Assembly: GCA_963970005.1 (NCBI GenBank)
Contig: CAXAMN010026373.1
Coordinates: forward strand, 349,536 to 413,535
Direction of reading: 5' to 3'
Source of the DNA: Durusdinium trenchii
Taxonomy: Eukaryota > Sar > Dinophyceae > Suessiales > Symbiodiniaceae
DNA length: 64,000 nt
The notes below the pieces were generated by a model. It worked only from the letters and a program-made list of their open reading frames with translations, was not told the origin of the DNA and made no database searches. Position 1 is the stretch's first letter. Each line of letters opens with the position of its first letter. Shown piece after piece: positions 12,101 to 20,006 of this stretch. Position numbers and translations under genes: made by a program.

Positions 12101-15100
12101 CACCGACAACAGTCCGGGCACTCAAGGAGCAGATCAAGGAGGGACAGCCTTGGGATGAGCTCACTCGCAGCACTACAGGTGTGGAGATCATTGTTGGAGA
12201 CAGCCAATTGCTGGCTGATGATCTAAAGGTATTGCATGCTGGAATTGCTGAAGATACTGTTGTGAGTGTTGTCTTCAAGCCAAACAAAGTGATATGCTCC
12301 AACAAGGGTGCGATCGACGGTCTTGGTGACATCATTGACTCAGAACTTTTGCTTGTGGTCGAAATTCCGAATGATGATACACAAATTCATGAAAACGCTT
12401 TTGAAGGTTGCCGCACGTTGGCCAAAGTGACCATTCCGGACTCAGTGACTCTCACTGGAGATGGTGCCTTTCAGAGTTGCAGCTCTTTGGTCAACGTGAC
12501 CATCCCAGACTCTGTCACCCACATTGGATCTGGTGCCTTTCAAGGTTGCAACTCTTTGGTGACCGTGACCATCTCGAACTCTGTTACCCACATTGCCTTT
12601 TGAGATGCAGCTCTTTGCCGAGCTTTGGCCATCCCAGACTCTGTGACCGGAGATGGTGCCTTTCGGGGTGGCAACTCTTTGTCGGAGCAACCAACGTGAT
12701 ACAGTGATTTCAGTCGACCTCTTTGGTCTTTTTCAGGTTTGGGAGAGTGAGGTTTTTCAGGTTGCAGCCGGATTGAGCATCTTTAGGCAATACCAGTCCG
12801 ATGGAGGGTGTCGAAAAGTGGCGCATTCCGGCCAGGACTGACAGACAGGAATGGTCCTGGGTGGTTCCCTCTCCATGTCTTTCATCCGTTAGACTGAGCC
12901 TGTCAGCACCGGCGTAGCCGGCGCAGCGCAGCGCAGGGAGGTCGAAAAGGAAGTATCGACAGGCAGCAAAGGGAACCTGAGTCCTCCAACCTCCCAACCT
13001 ACTAGCGATGGCCTCCAAACAAGTAACGATGGCCTCGAACCTTGTCCCCCTTGGCGTCCAAGACATTCCAAGACTATTTTAAAAAATTGTCTTTAGGCGA
13101 CCTGACAAGGAAGTACCTTCACTTGGGTGGTGCCAAATGCAGTCGAACTGGATTTTAAGGCTTCACCAGTTTTTGCGTTGCAGGATGTTGCGGCGTCAAG
13201 CTGCCAAGGCAGTCTGAGTCTTGAAACCGCTCACCTTGACGACCGTGTTTTCGGGGGCTGTAGCTTTCCCTGGGAGAAGGACTTACCAAAACACTAAACA
13301 AGATGGCACCATGGGCATCCCCAATTCACTTCGTTTCAGCGGTACACCAGTTTGCAATGCAGCACATGGGCAAATGTTTGTGCCCAGCAAGCCTTTATGT
13401 TGAAGATAAAGATGGGCAGCGTCATTTGGGGAATATTTGGTAATTAGCCTCTTGTTACTAGTAGTAAGAATGCTCCTAGTAGCGATGCCAGGAGCCCCTA
13501 GTAGCGTCAGCGCCCTTGCTCCTAGTAGTAAGGCCAGGAGCCCCTAGTAGCGTCATATAAGATGGAATCCTTGAAGTATATGCTCCTTTGATTCTTGCTG
13601 TAAACAGAATTGGAAGCCCATGAACACGACCTTTTCTGAATGCTGAGTCCATTTAGATCCCACTCTGGAAGATCTTCCAGAATTTCATCAGCGCAGAACA
13701 AAAAACAGAACTAGTCGTTAAAAGCCGTGGCCTCCAACACGTAAAAAAGCGCCTCCTTCACTCGCCACCATGAAACTCGCTCCGCTTCGGGACCGGAGCC
13801 TTGCGTTTCCCGGCGCCGAGGATCGTCCACAGCGACGTGAAGTCCGACAACGTGCTGCCACTCGGGTTGTGTCTTTTGTGTGAAGAAAGGTCCTTAGAAC
13901 AAGGTTCGCTACTAGGAACAAGTGCATCGCTTTTAGTAACAAGTGCCTTACTAGTAGTAACAACAAGCTATTAGAAAGGTCCTTAGAAAAACATCTTTCA
14001 GAAAGAACTTTTAAGGAACCTAATAGCGATGGCCTCCAACCTACTAGCAAAGAAAGGTCGGTTCCTTGTTGGTTTAATAGAGAGACGTTTGTTGGAAGGA
14101 ATAATTGAAAAAAGAACACTCTTTTCAAGCAGGGTGGAGGGACTGTGTTTTGGAATATGTTCATTCAAGCAGCTGAGTGATGTCGAAACACCAACCAAGA
14201 TACTCCGTACGCGTACGGTGAGTCTTCTGCTGATGGCCGATGGCAATAGATCAGGTGATGGTGTGTTCCATTGAAGGTTGAGAAGGTCTGCAAATGTGCC
14301 ACTTTGGCAGTCATCGATCCGGCAGTTTTTGGTGGAAAGAACAGCCAGTCCGTGGTCTGCACAGAATGAATTCAAACACCTCGGCTGCGATTCAGACAAA
14401 AAACGGCTGCCAAGTAAAGACCCCCAATGGTTCAAGTAAATCCTGACAGGTGGGCAAAGGGTTTGGTCAGCTGCAAACTTGGTTGGTCAGAATCAGAACT
14501 ACGAAGGATGGCCCAGCTTGGTAACAATATGTCTGCAAACAAATGAAGACACACGGTTCCATGTGAATGTCTTATGGCACACTGAAGCCATCATGTTCTT
14601 GGTTACCAGTACTTGATATTGGATCAAAACCGTTCTTTTTCAGGTGTCCACAAGGCGAGGGTGGTGTTCTCCTTGTTGGGTTCCTTACGTTGGTTTGACG
14701 AAACCCTTCAACGGACTTCGGCTCACCGTGGCTTCAGGATTTCGCCCGATTTGGCCACTTTGCACCTCACTGACTTCGGCTCCTCCCGCACTCTCCGCGC
14801 AGGTGGGATCGCTGAAGCGGCTTCGCATCAGACCCCCTAGCTCTCCGGAGTATGAAGACCACCCAGTCAAATTAGCACTTGTTACTAGTAGCTATTTGCT
14901 ACTGGTAGTAGTGCCCTTGTTACTAGTAGCGATGCACTTGTTACTAGTAGCAAATTAGCTACTAATAGCGATGCACCTGTTACTAGTAGTAGTGCACTGG
15001 TGATTGCACTGCTTATTTTTGGGGGCCATGCTAACAGAGTCAACATGTAAGAACCCAACGAATTCTGAAGAGAAAACCTTGTTTGTGCTTTCGACACTCC

Positions 15101-17840
15101 CTCCGACTCCTCGGGTGAGGCGACCAGCCGCTGACCTCGACGACGATCGACTTCTCAGCGCCGGAAGTTTTAGCTGGGGAAGAACCAACAGAGAAGCACG
15201 ATGTGTCGTGGAAAGAAAGGGAAGGAAACCGGGAACGTGCCGTCAGAGCCTGGAGCAGATCTGGAGACCACCTGAGATTTGTTGGGTCACTGATCTTCAA
15301 ACCTGGTGCAGCATTTGCCGGAGAACTGCCATGGATTGGTGGAAGTATGCAAGTTGGATGCGCGTCGAGTCATGCCAGAAAGGAATTAGAGGTTGCTCAA
15401 GAAAGGATCATCGATGATCCACTGATCTACTCGTCGTAGAAAAAATGTTTGTGCAAGAGGGTTATATTTAACCCCAATATCCAAGATTTCGGAATGGCCA
15501 CTAAATCATCAGGTGAAAGCACTGCGCAGTTGCATGAAAAACATGTTTAATGCGTGCCGCTAGATGCAGCTAGATGATTGTCACCCTTTGTTCTCAGCTT
15601 TTCGTGCATTGAGGTAACACCAGTTCAGGGGTCCGGTTTTCGCATGGTGCGATCGAAGTATCTCTTGCACATCAACGACCTTCCCCGTTTCACAGTATGC
15701 GGATCACCACGGGGGATGCCATGCTGGGCCCTGCTCGGGCCGTTTCTGCGACCGTTCCACATCGAGACTCGCCACTCGAGGTCTGGGGCGCTGGCCTTTG
15801 CTTATATTACATGCTCACAGGCACGAGTCGACGAGTGAGGGAGGCCATCGCTAGGAACAAGAAGCTACTAAGTGCATTACTACTAGTAGCTAGAAGCTAC
15901 TAGGAGCGAAGGGCATCGCTACTAGGAGCAAGGATGCTACTAGGGGCGCTCCTGGCCTTACTACCAGTAGCAAGAATGCTACTAGGTTGGAGGGCATCGC
16001 TATTTGGTTGTCGATCGGTACCTTTCAGCGATGTGGGCCATCAGGCGCGATCGGCGATCGGGTCGTTAGATTTTGTTCGGATGGGATTTCATGGGAGAGT
16101 GGTATGCTGAGAGGGTTTCTTGAATCCTTTCGGTATTGGTCAAGTTTCCCATTAGGGGTTGTGTCCAAATCACCTGCAAGAATTGCCATGCTTGCTCCTT
16201 GTGGAAAGCTTTGGCTTACATCTTTTGGACTTCGGACTTCGTGCAGGGGCGGCCCCAAATCTAAAGCAGGAGACGCACGGAACCTGATGCAGGTCATTTT
16301 GGCGAAACCGGACCCTGCGGATCTGAATCCGGGCCACCAAAGAAGAAGACCTCATGACCTCATGGTCTGAAAGTCCTCGAACTTCGAGAGGATGAGGCAA
16401 GTGTTCAACTCAGGTATTTCTGGGCAGACAGTTTTCAACTCCCATCCCGCACAAAGTCACCCTTCAAGAAATGAAACAAGAAAGCCAAACGTCGACCAAC
16501 AGTAGGCCGGTTGGCACGCAACGAACCCAGCTCCATCGCCGTTCCGACGGCCAGGACGTCTTCCCCGGAGCATCATCCGATTTACGTGCTTCTTGGAATC
16601 GAGGGTCGAACTGAGAGGGTCGAACTTCAGCAGTGTGAAAGTGGGAATGCCCAGGTGTCCTTTTGTCCGCTCCTCTACATGGGGTAGCCTTTTTGAACGA
16701 AAAGCAATCAAAAAAACTGTTGTTTAGCCCGCTCCTACTTATTAAGTAAGGGAATATGCTACTACATGCTGTTACATATGGATGCAGGATAGCTTCACGT
16801 GTGGAAATGTCATGGCACCGACTTCCCAATGTGTTTGACGTGGAAATCGGCTTCTTTTCGATATGCATGGAACAGATGCCCATAGCTATCCGCTTACACA
16901 AACATTTAAATCCTGTTGGACTTGGATCAGCCCAGAAACTTGAAGCTCCAGTTGCCATTCCTATTCGGTTGGAGGCCATCGCTACTAGGGTGCAGCTCCC
17001 GTTGCCGGTCGCCACCAAGGCTTTGAAGATTTCTGCGACGCCGTCCAGTCGTCCGCCATCAGCTGCAGCGGCCCACATTGGCGAGCAGTCTCCGACGACT
17101 GCAAGGCTGCGTTGTTTTGGTGCAAAGTAGAAGGTGGGTCCTAGTAGCGTCCTTGCTCCTAGTAGCTATGCCAGGAGCCCCTAGTAGCTCTACTACAAGG
17201 TGGGTCCTGATCTCAAACAACACAAGGTGAGCTCGGTGGTCATTTGAGATGGGATATGTTTGGGAATTTGAGGGAGCACGATAAGACACACCTGTGGCTA
17301 ATATTATAATTCTTGCATGTTTCTCACTTCATCTCTTCCAAAGGGTCACCTCCCGTCGGTTGGTCACTGTCCCAGGCCACAGTGCGGTACTGCTTGGCGC
17401 TGGAGAAGGGGCAGAGACCGGCCATTCAACATCGCGAAGTCAGAGAAGTCATGAGAAAAGTCGATTTGGAAGACTCTCGTGGCCTCCACCCTAGAAGCGA
17501 TGGCCTCCAACCTACCAGTGATATCTAGTGTCCGGTGATATCCGTTGAGCTTTTCGTGGTCTGTAGTGGCCAGCCCCCCCCCAAGAATGAGCTCGAATTT
17601 TGCCTCCACCAATGTGGAACCATGTGATTTCATGTGAAGATATGTGAAGAGATGAACTCAACATGAACATGTAGATATTTATATACAATTGCAGGCATGT
17701 CTTGAAGCGACCTTCGACTTCGCCTGAGGCTGCCATGGTGATCTTGCAGATGAGTTGGCTCCGTCGTGGCGACGAGGCCCTCCGCCGTGCCAGTGCCCCA
17801 GCGCGGCCGCAGCGGCGAGTCCCGTTGACATCGAGTGGCG
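9140..17840 (+). CDS. Multi-exon protein kinase gene (exons listed separately)
   Basis: Ten exons in order rebuild most of a eukaryotic protein kinase domain: beta-3 VAIK (9140), helix C and beta-4 (9702), helices D and E (10939), the catalytic loop IVHSDVKSDNVL (13821), DFG (14738), APE (15120), subdomain IX VWGAG (15781), helices G/H (17020) and subdomain XI GQRP (17376), with a C-terminal exon (17750). Phases agree at most junctions. The ATP-binding Lys, catalytic Asp, metal-binding Asn and DFG Asp are present, so activity is likely. The usual HRD Arg is Ser (HSD), as in some non-RD kinases. DVKxDN suggests Ser/Thr specificity, and the C-lobe looks distantly like CAMK/CDPK kinases; the group is uncertain. 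The beta-5/hinge exon and glycine loop were not found. The intron at 11050-13820 hosts a nested gene. Confidence 0.85.
9702..9757 (+). CDS. Kinase exon: helix C to beta-4
   Basis: Acceptor CCCGAG joins in phase to the previous exon, giving HREFEIMQAISHPNLI; the HPNLI turn between helix C and beta-4 is diagnostic. The exon ends two bases into a codon before GCGCCT, so a GC donor is inferred. If read on, the frame stops shortly afterwards. Confidence 0.8.
9785..10080. repeat. Two module repeat clusters
   Basis: Modules at 9785-9870 and 9950-10080 surround unique sequence. The second cluster includes degraded 'gaagcttcaattag' units. The missing kinase beta-5 exon should lie between here and 10938; a candidate piece reading GGTLTQAEPDAETPTKRSKM at 10279-10340 could not be fitted in phase. 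Confidence 0.7.
10801..10920. repeat. Module repeat cluster abutting a kinase exon
   Basis: Reverse-orientation modules mixing CTAGTAG and CGTTCGTAG boundaries. The cluster ends fewer than 20 bp before the splice acceptor of the kinase exon at 10939. Confidence 0.8.
10939..11049 (+). CDS. Kinase exon: helices D and E
   Basis: Acceptor TTGGAG, then NGILEAVKEGAGFLAEGK and AKHLFRLLLEAVSYLHQH, ending two bases into an Arg codon (111 nt). The tail LLEAVSYLHQHR is the classical helix E leading to the catalytic loop. No GT donor lies nearby; the following bases are GAGCTT. Joining to 13821 restores RIVHSD in frame, which implies a GA-AG intron. Confidence 0.8.
11050..12039. other. Kinase intron, part upstream of nested gene
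   Basis: One module cluster at 11110-11150; otherwise unique AT-rich sequence without exon signals. It contains the possible spliced-leader relic at 11773 and would supply the 5' untranslated region of the nested gene. Confidence 0.5.
11773..11782 (+). other. Possible relict of dinoflagellate spliced leader
   Basis: TTGGCTCAAG equals the last ten bases of the conserved dinoflagellate spliced leader. It lies 257 bp before the ATG of an intronless gene, where a leader relic would be expected if the gene came from a reverse-transcribed trans-spliced mRNA. Bases further 5' match poorly, and a 10-mer can occur by chance. Confidence 0.3.
12040..12603 (+). CDS. Ubiquitin-like domain plus BspA-type LRR protein
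   Basis: An intronless 187-codon ORF with an ATG in a good context (GCCATGG). Residues 1-90 look like a ubiquitin-type beta-grasp fold: MAKRISALQPSGEILILEV, then TTVRALKEQIKEG as the helix and later VSVVFKPNKVICSN. From about residue 120 come BspA-type (LRR_5) repeats of about 23 residues with the core FQSCSSLVNVTIPDSVTHIG; roughly three are intact. The last is disrupted and the frame ends at TGA, while further repeat sequence continues beyond the stop. Such UBL-LRR combinations suggest a protein-binding role; no enzyme motif is present. It lies in a kinase intron on the same strand and has a decayed paralogue at 32429. It may be a retrogene. Confidence 0.8.
   Translation: MAKRISALQPSGEILILEVTPPTTVRALKEQIKEGQPWDELTRSTTGVEIIVGDSQLLADDLKVLHAGIAEDTVVSVVFKPNKVICSNKGAIDGLGDIIDSELLLVVEIPNDDTQIHENAFEGCRTLAKVTIPDSVTLTGDGAFQSCSSLVNVTIPDSVTHIGSGAFQGCNSLVTVTISNSVTHIAF
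12604..12700 (+). pseudogene. Decayed continuation of LRR repeats
   Basis: Beyond the stop, frame-shifted copies of the same repeat remain: CAGCTCTTTGCCGAG at 12608 and CATCCCAGACTCTGTGACC at 12629-12647. A longer ancestral repeat array has therefore been truncated, unless the mRNA or the assembly differs here. Confidence 0.65.
12701..13820. other. Kinase intron, part downstream of nested gene
   Basis: Module repeats at 12995-13040 and a large reverse-orientation cluster at 13440-13560. A GC-rich patch at 12895-12960 has no clear frame. The intron ends at GCGCCGAG. Confidence 0.55.
13821..13865 (+). CDS. Kinase exon: catalytic loop
   Basis: A 45-bp exon between CCGAG and GTTGTG. Joined to its neighbours it reads RIVHSDVKSDNVLPLG. 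The catalytic Asp, the Lys two residues on and the metal-binding Asn are all present, while the Arg of HRD is Ser. Both phases match the flanking exons exactly. Confidence 0.85.
13905..14050. repeat. Module repeat cluster in kinase intron
   Basis: Forward modules at 13905-13975 and a reverse GGCCTCCAACCTACTAG unit at 14032-14048, separated by a duplicated 'aggtccttagaa' motif. Confidence 0.7.
14738..14802 (+). CDS. Kinase exon: DFG
   Basis: Acceptor GCTTCAG, then ISPDLATLHLTDFGSSRTLR, then donor GTGGGA after GCGCAG. The DFG motif is intact. The 65-nt exon links catalytic loop and activation segment in phase. Confidence 0.85.
14870..15005. repeat. Module repeat array in kinase intron
   Basis: About seven modules of the 'cttgttactagtagc' orientation between the DFG and APE exons. 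Confidence 0.8.
15120..15202 (+). CDS. Kinase exon: activation segment and APE
   Basis: Acceptor GGTGAG and donor GTGTCG enclose 83 nt. Spliced from the DFG exon it gives LRAGDQPLTSTTIDF, then SAPEVLAGEEPTEKHD. APE is intact, and Thr residues before it are candidate activation-loop phosphorylation sites. Confidence 0.85.
15781..15832 (+). CDS. Kinase exon: subdomain IX
   Basis: Acceptor CTCGAG joins GAT|GTC to give DVWGAGLCLYYMLTG, the conserved DxWxxG helix F. A GT donor at 15835 is present but breaks the frame to the next exon; a GA donor at 15833 keeps it, giving TSRRFEDF. Which one is used needs cDNA. Confidence 0.8.
15840..16010. repeat. Module repeat array in kinase intron
   Basis: Eight or more forward modules start within 10 bp of the preceding splice donor and include TTGGAGG, GAGCAAGGATGCTACTAG and CTCCTGGCCTTACTAC forms. 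Confidence 0.85.
16011..16711. other. Kinase intron, unique part
   Basis: No exon or repeat could be supported. Overlapping minus-strand open frames (16025-16297, 16464-17078) have no recognisable domain, and the latter runs across an exon and a fold-back element. Confidence 0.5.
16712..16800 (-). mobile_element. Fold-back (MITE-like) element, copy G
   Basis: Read on the minus strand it has CGTGAAGCTATCCTGCATCC, a spacer, CCTTACTTAATAAGTAGG and then GGGCTAAA, matching copies A, C and F. The palindrome is shortened to one arm. Confidence 0.6.
17020..17105 (+). CDS. Kinase exon: helices G and H
   Basis: Acceptor CACCAAG, then FEDFCDAVQSSAISCSGPHW and RAVSDDCK. A Trp followed by VSDDCK is the usual entry to helix H. 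The exon ends AAG and is followed by GCTGCG; joining to 17376 keeps phase 0, so this is a well-supported GC-AG intron. Confidence 0.75.
17135..17200. repeat. Short module cluster in kinase intron
   Basis: Reverse modules including GCCAGGAGCCCCTAGTAGC between the helix G/H exon and the GQRP exon. Confidence 0.75.
17376..17438 (+). CDS. Kinase exon: subdomain XI
   Basis: Acceptor TCCCAG, then ATVRYCLALEKGQRPAIQHR and a donor GTCAGA after GAA. GQRPAIQH carries the invariant subdomain XI Arg. Two later GT sites (17448, 17460) are also phase 0 and would lengthen the exon. Confidence 0.75.
17750..17840 (+). CDS. Probable C-terminal kinase exon
   Basis: Acceptor CTTGCAG and donor GTGAGA enclose 91 nt in phase with the previous exon: QHREMSWLRRGDEALRRA, followed by a Pro/Arg-rich tail. 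MSWL takes the place of the HPWL that often closes CAMK-type domains. No EF-hand exon was found downstream. Confidence 0.5.
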
Positions 17841-19043
17841 GTGAGATGGCACCGGAGGGCGAGCCGGGCGAGCACGGCGCTGGGGCACCTTGGCCAGAAC
17901 AACTGTAGAAGCCTCCAACCTACTAGAGATGGCCTCCAACCTATTTTCACCAGGTTGGTTTCGACAGTTCTTTGCTGTTTGTGTTCATCATCAGGTTCAG
18001 GTGGAATCTGTGCAACTCTCAACCTGAATGGACGGGAAAAGCGACGTGGATGAGTTCCACGACTCATCTTGTGTTCCAAAAGGCTGAAGATGTCAGCACA
18101 GTCTCCCATAGTCTCTGGAGAATCAACTTGGCCGGGTTTGGGGGCCTTTGAGGCCATGTCCATCGACACCGGCAGCTTCCGAAACAGCAAGGCTGTTTTT
18201 GCTAAGCTCCTTCCCGTACGGGCCACTTGGACGTGGGGAACTTGGTCTATCTTCAGCGATGAGGGACATGCGGAGACAATCCAGCTTACAACGGTATTGG
18301 TGATTCAGGGGGGCTAGTGCCCACGGGCGCCGACCCCCGGTCTAGGAGCTATACAGTTTGTTATTTTTGTGACTAGGGGAGGGGGCATGGTGTCAACTGT
18401 GCGATTGGCCCCAAAGAAACTTCTTCATGGACACAATCCTTTTTGGAACCCACAAGGGACATCAAGGGACCGCGCGAACCCGCGCGCGGACTCCAGTGGC
18501 GCGCGCAGTCCCTGGGGGTTCCCGTCTCGTAGGCGGTGGTAATAGGCGCAGCCAGAGGCGAGGGCGGGGTCGAACCCAGGACCAAGACCTGGGCAACGCT
18601 TTTTCCTGAGACAAAATCTTAACAGTCCCACAAGACTAGAAAAAGTCGACAAATGTCAACGAAGCGGCACATAATTAAGTAGGAGCAAGGACGCTACTAG
18701 GGGCTCCTGGCATCGCTACTAGGAGCAAGGATGCTATTAGGGTATGTTGGTCAGTGTGACGGCAGCGTGCCATCGCCCACCGCTCACCGGAGTCCCTCGT
18801 TCCAGGAACACGCCGGCCCCGCTCCGCTCACGCTCTTGTTCATCGGCCTAGACCGGGGTCGGCGGATTAGTTCAACAGACTTGAGGATGTTTAGTCAATC
18901 TCAAAGGTAGGAGTGGGCTTGAGGGGAAGAGAAGGTCCGCCCAAAGTAGTCGGATGGGATGGATGATGGCCGCATATGTTTACAGTAGGACCTGAGACGG
19001 GGCTAGACGTTTTCTGACGCAGTCCGGAGATGACGCTTCTGGG
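17841..19043. other. Region after the kinase
   Basis: Modules at 17905-17945 and 18680-18740. A possible 39-bp exon at 18153-18191 reads AMSIDTGSFRNSK and precedes a GC donor. A GC-rich island at 18460-18600 has a chance tRNA B-box-like motif but no cloverleaf. No gene end was identified. Confidence 0.45.
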
Positions 19044-19355
19044 ATGTCTAGGCCATCCAAAAGAGGCGGAAAAGTGGACCACGCAAGAAAGATCTTCAAG
19101 GCTCCAGGATTGCCCTGCTCCACCATAGTTCGCCAAGAGCACAGCCAAGCAACTCCAAAAAGGGAAGAGCGATCTTTGGAAGTTGTGTACGCTGCTGCGT
19201 GCTTGATCAAAGCTTTTCACCCTGCAGTTGAAAGAAGGGTGATTGAAATGATGCAGACGTTCCACCAGTCAAAAGACCTGCAGGGTGCATTCCCCACCAA
19301 TTCGGTTGAATTAGTCAACACCTTTACTTTGCCCGTGGCCCTGCCCCCTACTTAA
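19044..19355 (+). CDS. Hypothetical protein, 103 codons
   Basis: An uninterrupted frame with plausible composition: basic N-terminus (SRPSKRGGKVDHARKIF), then a helical part VYAAACLIKAFHPAVERRV and IEMMQTFHQSK. The first codon is not clearly a start (upstream AG could be an acceptor). It ends inside fold-back element C, so the C-terminus may be truncated. No family recognised. Confidence 0.4.
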   Translation: MSRPSKRGGKVDHARKIFKAPGLPCSTIVRQEHSQATPKREERSLEVVYAAACLIKAFHPAVERRVIEMMQTFHQSKDLQGAFPTNSVELVNTFTLPVALPPT

Positions 19356-19470
19356 TTCAGTAGGCGCGTCCTTGATCAAGTAAGGGAGTAGTTCGCTCCT
19401 AGGCTAAGTTAGTTTCTAGTCACTGGACGCAGGATAGTTCACGCTTCTTCAAGGAAGCTCCCCCCCATCA
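19330..19470 (-). mobile_element. Fold-back (MITE-like) element, copy C
   Basis: On the minus strand: CTTCCTTGAAGAAGCGTGAA, then CTATCCTGCGTCC, a spacer, CCTTACTTGATCAAG and CCTACTGAATTAAGTAGG, ending near GCCACGGGC. The palindrome arms have diverged. Confidence 0.7.
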
Positions 19471-19889
19471 AAGGGAGTGATAAACCACCTCTGACTGCTG
19501 CAAATTTTCGGACCTTCATCCATTTTACAAACTCCCTCAAATGGCGGTTTGGGAAAGGGCTTGCTTGTTCTGTTTTTGAACTCGCTGCTTTTGCGTTTAC
19601 ACAAGGCTGGAGGTTCGACCTTCCTGTGGGAACTCTTTGTACCCCACAGGCCTACGCGGCCATCATTCGTGGTGCGATCAGTTTTTGCAAGCACAAAAAG
19701 ATAGTGGTTGCCCCTCTGCTGCTCGACAAACGAAATAAGAGCAATGGACGCACATACCCAAAAGGGGCCTTCCTCGGAGCTGAAGTGTTTTTAGATAATT
19801 GCACGCTTGACCTCCTTTGTAAAGCCTTTGAAAAGGGTGCTAAAGCCACCCCCGCTTCCTGGGCGTTGCCCTTCGACTTGCTCGTTTGA
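19417..19889 (+). CDS. Hypothetical protein lacking an ATG start
   Basis: An open frame of about 157 codons with no ATG; tools that demand a start would report only 19626-19889. It reads like true protein throughout: TAANFRTFIHFTNSLKWRF, GWRFDLPVGTLCTPQAYA, IIRGAISFCKHKKIVVAPLL, GAFLGAEVFLDNCTLDLLCK, ending WALPFDLLV and TGA. It begins within fold-back element C, and a strong hairpin follows 78 bp after the stop. It may be an exon, a fragment of a retrogene, or a coding remnant of a larger mobile element. Confidence 0.45.
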
Positions 19890-19966
19890 ATCTCTGGTTC
19901 ACCTTGACCTTCACTGCGGTAGCTTGAATGGTCGCCGACGACTCCGTTCTACGGCGGGAGAGTAAA

Positions 19967-20006
19967 AAGGAAGCTCCCCCCGCCTGAGGGCAGGGGGAGT
20001 TTCCTT
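19967..20006. repeat. Strong hairpin
   Basis: AAGGAAGCTCCCCCCGCC pairs with GGCAGGGGGAGTTTCCTT around a TGAG loop, 16 of 18 pairs. One arm resembles the GGAAGCTCCCCC stretch at the edge of fold-back element C. Confidence 0.75.

Noticed and set aside
18540..18600. tRNA-like B-box (minus strand GGTTCGACCCC)
   Set aside because: The T-stem does not pair properly and no acceptor or anticodon stem fits; likely chance in a GC-rich island.
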